A DNA stretch of 11,442 bases. Origin: Pseudomonadota bacterium. GTDB taxonomy: Bacteria > Pseudomonadota > Alphaproteobacteria > Rhizobiales > Kaistiaceae. Shown piece by piece: positions 1 to 5,029 of this stretch. Under the pieces are notes generated by a model, which had not been told where the DNA came from, made no database searches, and saw nothing but the letters and a program-made list of their open reading frames with translations. The stretch covers positions 1-11,442 of the forward strand of contig JAEVZM010000194.1 of assembly GCA_023392225.1 (NCBI GenBank), read 5' to 3'. Position numbers and translations under genes: made by a program. The stretch's first letter is position 1, and every line of letters begins with the position of its first letter.

Positions 1-59
1 ACCTTGAACCGCTCCCGACCGCCCGGCATGCGCCGCTCCGCCTCCCTGATGGGGGAGAG

Positions 60-67
60 CGTATACG
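60..67. promoter_or_regulatory. GTATAC-centred palindrome, possible GntR operator
   Basis: The 8-bp perfect palindrome CGTATACG shares its core and right flank (CGTATACGA) with the palindrome at 10693-10702 in front of the second GntR gene. FCD-type GntR regulators such as UxuR and LldR bind GT-n-AC palindromes, so this could be an operator. No promoter or start codon nearby supports that, and a short palindrome may be chance. Confidence 0.2.
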
Positions 68-290
68 AGGGAGGCCGGTGGCGAGAAGGTGCGGAGGATC
101 GTTCCCGCGCCGCATCGCGGCCGGGGCATGGGTCAGTCACGGCCCCGGCGCGATGCCGGGGGTGGCGGGCGCGCGAGGCTGCACCCGGCTGGCCCTCCGC
201 GGGGGAGGGCCGGTAGTAGGGCGCGGCCAGCGCGCCCGCCCAGCGACTTGTCGCCGTCCGTTCCGCTCTCCGGACCGCCGGACGGACGGG

Positions 291-308
291 GGTTCCTCGC
301 GAGGAACC
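291..308. repeat. 18-bp perfect palindrome
   Basis: GGTTCCTCGCGAGGAACC is its own reverse complement with no spacer. It lies 30 bases after a second inverted repeat, CCGTCCG at 254-260 with CGGACGG at 279-285. There is no T-run after it, so it does not look like an intrinsic terminator. It may be a protein-binding site or a cruciform-forming sequence; no neighbouring gene indicates a role. Confidence 0.4.
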
Positions 309-423
309 GGCCATCTCCACCATCCCTCCCGGGCCCAATCCGGTTGCCCGGAGGTCTCCCGGTCGGGACTGGTCCGACGCCCTTAAGGTGCGCGATCCGC
401 ACAGCCGGTCGTAGTGCCGGCGG

Positions 424-473
424 GCATCCCGGACGGCACCCCGGGACGGCGGCCGGACCCGCATCCCGGGATG
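424..473. repeat. Three short CCCGG-containing direct repeats, the last palindromic
   Basis: Three related words follow each other: GCATCCCGGACGG at 424-436, GCACCCCGGGACGG from 436, and GCATCCCGGGATGG at 461-474. The last contains the 12-bp palindrome CATCCCGGGATG (462-473). In DNA this GC-rich some repetition is expected, so this is recorded as a weak repeat cluster without an assigned role. Confidence 0.3.
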
Positions 474-635
474 GCTCCACGGAGAACGGGATTCCGCCGG
501 CGCGGGCGCCGATGCCCTCCCGCGACGACCGGCGCCGGTACCAGCGCGCCGCCCCCCGGCAGGAAGGGACGGGCGAAGTGTACGCCCGGATTCAGGGGCG
601 GGGATAAAGTCGGGCGGGATTTGTGGGGGGACCGG

Positions 636-721
636 GTAGGGCGGATGTGCCGGAGGCGTAATCCGCCGTCCGGTGACGGTTCGCGGAAGACGGCGGATTA
701 CGCTTCGCTAATCCGCCCTAC
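636..721. repeat. Bipartite palindromic repeat, copy 1
   Basis: This 86-base unit starts GTAGGGCGGAT and ends ATCCGCCCTAC, so its ends are inverted repeats. It has two palindromic halves: a left half with an imperfect palindrome (636-667) and a right half in which GGCGGATTA pairs with TAATCCGCC around the loop CGCTTCGC (692-717). The same unit recurs at 2536-2625, and a partly degenerate copy lies at 1467-1554. All three are intergenic, the pattern of REP/BIME-type elements. The right-half consensus resembles a repeat I know from intergenic regions of many bacteria. This copy lies 48 bases before the start of the next gene. Confidence 0.85.
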
Positions 722-769
722 GCTTGCTAGGCTCACGCTGGCTCAATCGGAGGATGAGGGGAGGAGAGG

Positions 770-1261
770 ATGACCCGTGAGCACGACGGAGCATGCGCTC
801 GCCGGAAGCGCCACGCCGGGATGAGCGGCCTCGGCGCCACCATCGCCGCCGTCGTCGCGCTGGGCACAGCCGCGGCGGAAGCCGCCGCCCAGCACGCCGG
901 CTGGGGGAGGCACGTTGCGACAACCGCCGCGCCCGGGCCGATATGGCTTGCCAAGTACCTGACGCCGGACGGCGCGGTCGACGCACTGCCCGCCCTCGGC
1001 ACCCTCTGCCTCAGGGACGACGCCGGCAACGACGTCGTCGTGATGGGCCGGATGACCGACACCACCATCTACACCCGGCTGCTGGTGACGTTTGCCGATG
1101 ACGCGCCGATCACCGTGCGCTACGGCGTGTCGCGGGACGGAACGGACTACCGGACGGTGCTCGACCGGGACTACCGCGACCAGGCGAGCCGGCGGGACGA
1201 CTACGTCATCAGCCTCGCCGTCGATGCGATGAAGGTCTATCCGGACGTTTGCAGCGGGTAG
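770..1261 (+). CDS. Hypothetical exported protein
   Basis: I do not recognise this 163-residue protein. The start at 770 has a ribosome binding site, GGAGG at 760-764, five bases upstream. The N-terminus looks like a signal peptide with a long basic n-region (RRKRH, residues 11-15), a hydrophobic stretch (about residues 19-36) and an Ala-rich cleavage area near residue 40 (AEAAA). An internal Met at residue 18 (position 821) would give a more usual signal-peptide length. The mature part, about 120 residues, has two cysteines, one in GTLCLRD and one in the C-terminal DVCSG, which could form a disulphide in the periplasm. It is acidic with several beta-strand-like segments. It stands alone between two intergenic repeats. 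Codon use matches the GC-rich host, so it looks like a resident gene. Confidence 0.6.
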   Translation: MTREHDGACARRKRHAGMSGLGATIAAVVALGTAAAEAAAQHAGWGRHVATTAAPGPIWLAKYLTPDGAVDALPALGTLCLRDDAGNDVVVMGRMTDTTIYTRLLVTFADDAPITVRYGVSRDGTDYRTVLDRDYRDQASRRDDYVISLAVDAMKVYPDVCSG

Positions 1262-1305
1262 GCGGGGCGGTGCCGGGGCGGCCGGCCGGACCGTTTGCGG
1301 ACACC

Positions 1306-1454
1306 CACGTTCCTCATGCTGAGGTGGCCGGCGCGGAGCGGCGGCCCTCGAAGCACGCAAGGAAGGGCGCTGCGTCGTCCCGGCGCTGGAGACGCGCGGT
1401 GCGTCCTTCGAGGCACGGGCTAACGCCCTCGCACCTCTGGATGAGGAGGTGGGG
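1306..1454. repeat. Composite intergenic inverted repeat (REP-like)
   Basis: Two arms face each other. The left arm (about 1306-1362) runs CCTCATGCTGAGGT to CCTCGAAGCACGCA. The right arm (about 1399-1454) runs TGCGTCCTTCGAGG to CACCTCTGGATGAGG. The reverse complement of the left arm matches the right arm at 13 of 14 bases around TGCGTnCTTCGAGG and again around CACCTCnGnATGAGG. Words of this kind (CCTCATCCTGAGG next to CTTCGAGG) are, from memory, common in intergenic DNA of Hyphomicrobiales such as Bradyrhizobium and Rhodopseudomonas. It lies between two convergent genes and might help terminate transcripts from either side. Confidence 0.6.
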
Positions 1455-1466
1455 TGCTCCATGGAC

Positions 1467-1554
1467 GTCGTCGGATAACGGCCGGCGTGTTCCGCCGTTT
1501 GGCGCGAGGCGGTCCCCGGAAGGCGGCGGATTACGCTTCGCTAATCCGCCCTAC
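1467..1554. repeat. Bipartite palindromic repeat, copy 2 (left half degenerate)
   Basis: The right half (1525-1554) is identical to the right half of the copies at 692-721 and 2596-2625, including the nine-base stem GGCGGATTA/TAATCCGCC. The left half (about 1467-1496) has diverged but still aligns through CGGAT, GGCCG-GCGT and TCCGCC. The total length, 88 bases, agrees with the other two copies. The right end lies six bases beyond the stop codon of the minus-strand peptidase gene, so its hairpin could act as, or protect, the 3' end of that transcript. Confidence 0.7.
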
Positions 1555-1560
1555 GTCTGC

Positions 1561-2343
1561 TCAATCATCGGCAGGTGCCGGGGCGTAGTCGTAGTGCCAG
1601 GGCTCGTCGGGGTTGGTGAGCGGCCCCGTGAAGGACGGACCGGCGGCCGCGATGCTCGCCTTCAATTTCTCGTCCCAGCCCTCGGCCCGCCAGACGGTCT
1701 CGACCTCCGTCGAATCCGCGCCGGCATGGATGCTGCCGTCCTTCATCACCTGAAAGTCGATGGCGCCGGCCCGGCCATGGCGGGTCAGTCCCGGCGCGGC
1801 GAGGTTGGCGCGCTGCGCGGGGACGAAACTGCGCAGCCAGTCGGCCAGCGCGTCGGGATCGATCCTGTCCGGCTCCAGCCCGTCTTCGCCGAACGCGGCC
1901 TCGTAGGCCGACAGAATCTCTTCCGCGCACGCGCCGACCGAGGCGTTCCTGTTCCAGCTCGCGAGCTGGTCGTCGAGGCTGCGGACCGTCCCGTGGACAT
2001 AGAGCGTGTAGCCGGGGTTCGCGGCCTCGAAGTCCTCGTCGACGGCTGCGATCTCGTCGAGGAGGGCGCGCTGTTCGGGCGAGCCCTCGAAGGCCGCGAT
2101 CTCCGCCGCGGTCCAGCTCCAGCGATCGGCGATTTTTGGGCCGCCGCGCACGTAGTCGCGCAGCGCGAGGAGTTTTCGGCCCGGGTCGGGGATTCGTTTC
2201 AGCGCCTCGCCGGAAGGCGGCGGCGCGATTGTCGCGAGCACCGCGTCGAGCGTCACGGCATCGTCATCGGCGGCCCTGGCCGGCCCGACCAGCAGCAGGG
2301 CCAGGATCGCCAGGGCCAAGGACATTCCGGCAAGCCGCGTCAT
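1561..2343 (-). CDS. Predicted exported M15 (VanY-like) zinc peptidase
   Basis: The family is inferred from motifs. In the 260-residue product, the motif around H189 and D196 (RHGRAGAID) has the His-to-Asp spacing of seven seen in the SxHxxGxAxD motif of M15 peptidases. The C-terminal EPWHYDY (E247, H250) matches the catalytic Glu and third zinc ligand of VanY-type enzymes (ExxH). An R-S-x-x-x-Q motif (R121 to Q126) matches the substrate-binding segment of the same family. Such enzymes cut D-Ala-D-Ala or related bonds in cell-wall peptides in the periplasm. I chose the ATG at 2341-2343 because it gives a clean signal peptide (MTRLAGMSLALAILALLL, then an ARA cleavage site near residue 24) preceded by ACGAGG. 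A longer in-frame start at 2454 would only add a poor N-terminus. The first serine of the motif is replaced (TRH instead of SxH), so activity is not certain. Confidence 0.7.
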   Translation of the reverse strand: MTRLAGMSLALAILALLLVGPARAADDDAVTLDAVLATIAPPPSGEALKRIPDPGRKLLALRDYVRGGPKIADRWSWTAAEIAAFEGSPEQRALLDEIAAVDEDFEAANPGYTLYVHGTVRSLDDQLASWNRNASVGACAEEILSAYEAAFGEDGLEPDRIDPDALADWLRSFVPAQRANLAAPGLTRHGRAGAIDFQVMKDGSIHAGADSTEVETVWRAEGWDEKLKASIAAAGPSFTGPLTNPDEPWHYDYAPAPADD

Positions 2344-2535
2344 CACCTCGTTCCCTGAGCGTGTGGCCGAAGCGGAGGTACGTTCACACGTCGACCCTAT
2401 CACGGGGGCACCGAGCCGGACCCCAACGGCCGGCGTCGCGGATGGTTCTCCCAAGCAACACGGGACGAGCGGATCTCGACATCCAATCGGCGGATGGGCG
2501 AGCCGACTACAGTAGCTGCTATGGATGGAGGCACA
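2344..2535. other. Intergenic region without a gene
   Basis: This stretch holds the upstream region of the minus-strand peptidase gene and the approach to the third repeat copy. I see no gene in it. No good sigma-70 promoter could be placed on the minus strand. Confidence 0.5.
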
Positions 2536-2625
2536 GTAGGGCGGATCAGCCGGAGGCGTAATCCGCCATCTGGCCTTCTGCGGCTCCCCGAAGTCGGCGG
2601 ATTACGCTTCGCTAATCCGCCCTAC
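2536..2625. repeat. Bipartite palindromic repeat, copy 3
   Basis: This 90-base copy has intact halves. The left half (2536-2567) reads GTAGGGCGGATCAGCC and continues to GTAATCCGCC; the right half (2596-2625) is identical to the right halves of copies 1 and 2. It shares the six bases GCTTGC after its right end with copy 1, so the repeated unit may be slightly longer than drawn. It stands at the left edge of the low-GC stretch, two bases before the longest possible start of the next gene. Confidence 0.85.
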
Positions 2626-2627
2626 GC

Positions 2628-3281
2628 TTGCTATGTACTCGAGTCCCCCGCGCAATCCACATGTGGTCGTCCATAGTGGTATTCATGCCTTCAGACCTGT
2701 TTTGGAAAACGGCCTGCGCGATCGCGCAAATTTCAGTTGTCAATGTCTCATGCCTTCCCGAGACGGCACAGGGGAAAGAGCGCAGCGTCGAGAGTATTCA
2801 GCCAATACTAAAGAGTTGCTCGGTATCGTCAAAAGATAAATTGCAGCTCTATTGTCCTGTCGATCTGGGTGATGCAACAGGTAATAGTATGCTCGACGAT
2901 TTCGACTCTCAAGTTAGTAGTTGGAATCTCGTAGAGCATTTGGATTCTATATTGGAGGAACAATTATCTGCGCAACCGAACGGAATAGTCGTGTCGTCGA
3001 TCGATGTTACTAAGGAGTTAATGGTAGGAGTATCTATCGGAGATGATGCGAAGAGATCGATTGAGAGACTTAAGAGTGAGGGATTCGATTTAGTCGAATT
3101 GCCAGACAGGCGATTTGACGTCAGCAATGAGTGGAAAGGTGATGTGGAGTACGCAGCCTGTAATGTATCTACAATTGGTAGAAGGCTTTTTTATTACTAT
3201 AGCTATTGCATAACGCTCTATGCCAACGGTGGAAAAATAAGTTACTTGTCGGCATACATAATTTATCGACGTCGTATATAA
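2628..3281 (+). CDS. Hypothetical protein in low-GC island
   Basis: I do not recognise this protein of up to 217 residues. From about 2690 to 3300 the DNA is far poorer in G+C than its surroundings: 24 of 60 bases at 2881-2940 compared with 48 of 60 at 5041-5100. Codon use is also unlike the neighbours, with many AT-ending codons. This points to horizontal transfer. Three in-frame starts are possible (2628, 2661 and 2685), none with a clear ribosome binding site. The start at 2685 would put a weakly hydrophobic segment (ACAIAQISVVNVSC) near the N-terminus, which might be a secretion signal. The rest is mixed in character, with an acidic middle and an aromatic C-terminal segment (RRLFYYYSYCITLY) followed by IIYRRRI. 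It is placed between a repeat copy and a gene remnant. Confidence 0.55.
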   Translation: MLCTRVPRAIHMWSSIVVFMPSDLFWKTACAIAQISVVNVSCLPETAQGKERSVESIQPILKSCSVSSKDKLQLYCPVDLGDATGNSMLDDFDSQVSSWNLVEHLDSILEEQLSAQPNGIVVSSIDVTKELMVGVSIGDDAKRSIERLKSEGFDLVELPDRRFDVSNEWKGDVEYAACNVSTIGRRLFYYYSYCITLYANGGKISYLSAYIIYRRRI

Positions 3282-3356
3282 GTAATACAGAAATCGCTAA
3301 CAACAAATCAGGTGACAAAATGGTTGAGAGAATCGTCCTCTGCTATAAATTGACCG

Positions 3357-3761
3357 ATGACACTGGCATGGCGCGCGGCCAGTAAATCGGGGGACCCGGC
3401 TTCCTCAAAACGCCTCGCTTGGCTCATGTTTCGTTGGCGCAGCCTCGCAGCCGACGATGGTCTGGAGGTCAAGAAGTGGGCGAAGAAGCAGTTGAAGGAC
3501 GATGCGATGGTCGCGGTCTTTGCCAAGGCCTTCACCTCGTATTCGTGGAGCCAAGGCATGGGAATGTCCGGTCTCGGCGACACGGTGGCCAAGCGAGATA
3601 CGAACGTAAATGTGGACTCGCTCGACAAGGTACTAGACCGCAGCCTGCTCCGCAGACGCATAGAGGCAGTTGCGGAAAAGGGTGGTGCAGATGATGCTGC
3701 GAAAGCTGTGTCCGTCTTTCTCGATGCATGGAGAAGGAAGGATTTGGGCAGGGACGACTGA
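3357..3761 (+). CDS. Probable C-terminal remnant, possibly of a KAP-type P-loop NTPase
   Basis: The 134-residue product has no visible N-terminal domain, and its frame opens directly after a stop (TGA at 3351-3353). There is no ribosome binding site before the ATG at 3357 or before the internal Met at 3426. The segment from about residue 32 to 110 (DDGLEVKKWAKKQL, then AFTSYSWSQGMG, then GDTVAKR and VDSLDKVLD) reads like a conserved C-terminal domain. It reminds me of the C-termini of KAP-family NTPases and other large P-loop proteins, but that is memory, not a search. No Walker motifs are present in the piece. Its base composition is closer to the host than that of the gene before it. I therefore read it as the tail of a truncated gene; a short functional protein is the alternative. 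Confidence 0.4.
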   Translation: MTLAWRAASKSGDPASSKRLAWLMFRWRSLAADDGLEVKKWAKKQLKDDAMVAVFAKAFTSYSWSQGMGMSGLGDTVAKRDTNVNVDSLDKVLDRSLLRRRIEAVAEKGGADDAAKAVSVFLDAWRRKDLGRDD

Positions 3762-3814
3762 ACCTACCTTCCGCCGCTCAATGTACTGCTCAAGCTCCCA
3801 CCGCACCGCAGCAT

Positions 3815-3844
3815 AAAACGCATATTGCACGCGATATGCGTTTT
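3815..3844. terminator. Perfect 11-bp inverted repeat with A and T runs, bidirectional terminator
   Basis: AAAACGCATAT at 3815-3825 and ATATGCGTTTT at 3834-3844 are exact reverse complements around the eight-base spacer TGCACGCG. The A-run on the left and the T-run on the right fit a bidirectional intrinsic terminator, 53 bases after the remnant gene and 70 bases before the transporter operon. The alternative is an operator: a possible promoter, TTGCAC at 3825-3830 with TACCAT at 3849-3854 (18-base spacing), begins inside the repeat and points at the operon. The stem is not very GC-rich for a terminator. Confidence 0.55.
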
Positions 3845-3914
3845 CGCCTACCATCCCCCAAGCGATGCGTCGTCAGTGGCGGCGGAGGAACATCGCGTAG
3901 GGAGGATACCTGAC

Positions 3915-4949
3915 ATGAAGAACGCATTCGTGCGTGCGCTCGCCTGCGGCACCGTGCTCGCCGGCATCGTGGCCGCCGGCGCGGCCAGCGCATCCGACAA
4001 CAAGATCGCCCTCATCCCCGGCGGCCCGCACCCCTATTTCGCGCCCTGGGAGCAGGCGGCGGCCGACGCGGCGAAGGACTTCGGCATCGCCACCGTCGAC
4101 TTCAAGGTGCCGACCGAGTGGAAGCTCGCGCTCCAGACCGAGCTGCTCGAGTCGCTCGCCGCGCAAGGCTACAACGCCTTCGGCATCTTCCCGGCCGACC
4201 CGGTCGGCATCAACTCGACCGTCGCCGAGCTCGCCTCGGCCGGCATCCCGTCGGCCGCGCTCGCCGGCTGCACGCAGGACCCCAGCGACGTCTCCTTCTG
4301 CCTCGGCACCGACGTCTACAACTCGGCCTATATCGGCACCAAGGCGCTGATCGAGGCGATGGGCGGCAAGGGCAACATCGTCCATCTCGCCGGGCTGCTG
4401 GTCGACCCCAACACCACGCTCCGCGTCAACGCGGTGCAGAAGGCGGTGGACGAGACGAACGGCGCGGTGACGCTCCTCCAGACCGTCGCCGACACCGACG
4501 CGCAGGAGGCCGCCGACCAGAAGATCAACGCCCTCATCGGCGCCCAGAAGGACGAGATCGACGGCATGATCGCCACCGGCTACATCCCGTCGGTGGTCGC
4601 GTCGAAGGTGCTCCGCACGCTCGGCGACAAGCGCATCCAGTTCATCGGCATCGACGACGATCCGATCGTGCTCGAGGCGATCAAGGACGGCTTCGTCGCC
4701 GGCACCATGGCGCAGAACCCCTACGGCCAGGGCTATATCGGCGCCTACGTGATGGACATCATGGCGAGCGGCGGCTGCACCGTTAAGGACGACGCGCCGT
4801 GGGGCGAGACCCCGCAGACCAAGAAGTTCATCGACTCCGGGACGCTGGTCATCAACCAGGCCAATCTCGACACCTACAAGGACGATCTCAAGAAGATCAC
4901 CACCGAGATCCAGGGCAAGTTCAAGGACACCTATCTCTCCTGCGAGTAG
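3915..4949 (+). CDS. Sugar ABC transporter, periplasmic substrate-binding protein (RbsB-like)
   Basis: This 344-residue protein captures the substrate in the periplasm and delivers it to the membrane part of the transporter encoded just downstream. A Sec signal peptide is evident: MKNAFVRALA, a hydrophobic core, and a cleavage site near ASA (residue 26). The mature part starts with the usual first strand (KIALIPGGPHPYF) and has the two-lobed layout of the Peripla_BP_4 / type I sugar-binding family, including NAFGIFPADP, GKGNIVHLAG and the second-lobe strand IQFIGIDDDP with a DGFVAGTMAQNPYGQG segment. The start at 3915 is fixed by GGAGG at 3901-3905 nine bases upstream; a longer frame to 3825 would hide the signal peptide. 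Four mature cysteines are unusual for the family and could form disulphides. It is the first gene of the operon. The substrate cannot be read from the sequence; a sugar or sugar acid is likely. Confidence 0.93.
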   Translation: MKNAFVRALACGTVLAGIVAAGAASASDNKIALIPGGPHPYFAPWEQAAADAAKDFGIATVDFKVPTEWKLALQTELLESLAAQGYNAFGIFPADPVGINSTVAELASAGIPSAALAGCTQDPSDVSFCLGTDVYNSAYIGTKALIEAMGGKGNIVHLAGLLVDPNTTLRVNAVQKAVDETNGAVTLLQTVADTDAQEAADQKINALIGAQKDEIDGMIATGYIPSVVASKVLRTLGDKRIQFIGIDDDPIVLEAIKDGFVAGTMAQNPYGQGYIGAYVMDIMASGGCTVKDDAPWGETPQTKKFIDSGTLVINQANLDTYKDDLKKITTEIQGKFKDTYLSCE

Positions 4950-4974
4950 GCGCCGCTTTCCTCTCGTGACCTCG

Positions 4975-5000
4975 TCCGGGGCGGCGCCCGCCGCCCCGGA
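4975..5000 (+). promoter_or_regulatory. Strong GC hairpin between binding-protein and permease genes
   Basis: TCCGGGGCGGC at 4975-4985 pairs perfectly with GCCGCCCCGGA at 4990-5000 around the four-base loop GCCC. Only scattered T residues follow, so it is not a canonical terminator. Hairpins here, directly after the binding-protein gene of an ABC operon, are known to stabilise the upstream message or to let only part of the polymerases pass, which gives an excess of binding protein over permease. That role is inferred from position and stem strength. Confidence 0.6.
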
Positions 5001-5029
5001 TCCTTCCCTCCGACGCGGCCGGCCCGACC

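Larger units (their letters stand above)
1..635. other. Gene-free GC-rich region with several palindromes
   Basis: I see no convincing gene here. The open frames on both strands translate to arginine-, proline- and glycine-rich sequence without any family motif, as expected of random GC-rich DNA. What stands out is palindromic structure: a GTATAC-centred palindrome at 60-67, an 18-bp perfect palindrome at 291-308, a 7-bp inverted repeat (254-260 with 279-285), and a cluster of related CCCGGG motifs at 424-473. The region ends where the first copy of the bipartite repeat begins. It could be the decayed remains of genes or the upstream region of a gene lying to the left of the window. Confidence 0.6.

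Noticed and set aside
285..301. Intrinsic terminator at the 18-bp palindrome
   Set aside because: No loop and no T-run follow the palindrome, and no gene ends before it.
78..607. Overlapping open frames of 100-170 codons in the first 600 bases
   Set aside because: They translate to arginine/proline/glycine-rich sequence in several frames at once, have no ribosome binding sites and no family motifs; long open frames are expected in DNA this GC-rich.
1249..2358. 369-codon plus-strand frame antisense to the peptidase gene
   Set aside because: It is the antisense shadow of the minus-strand gene, which has a signal peptide and M15 motifs, and it runs through two repeats.
636..2625. Reading the three repeats as a CRISPR array
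   Set aside because: The copies are 0.8-1.1 kb apart, are themselves two-part palindromes with variable inner spacers, and genes lie between them; there is no regular short spacing and no cas gene.
3320..3385. Short ORF of 21 codons before the remnant gene (MVERIVLCYK...)
   Set aside because: It is too short to judge and has no identifiable family. It may be a frameshifted piece of the same decayed gene, but nothing proves the link.
3633..3854. Minus-strand 73-codon frame with a plausible-looking start region (YAFYAAVRWELEQYIERR)
   Set aside because: It runs through the terminator-like palindrome and then antisense to the remnant gene, where its sequence becomes unconvincing; no ribosome binding site is seen. 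A decayed gene fragment remains possible.
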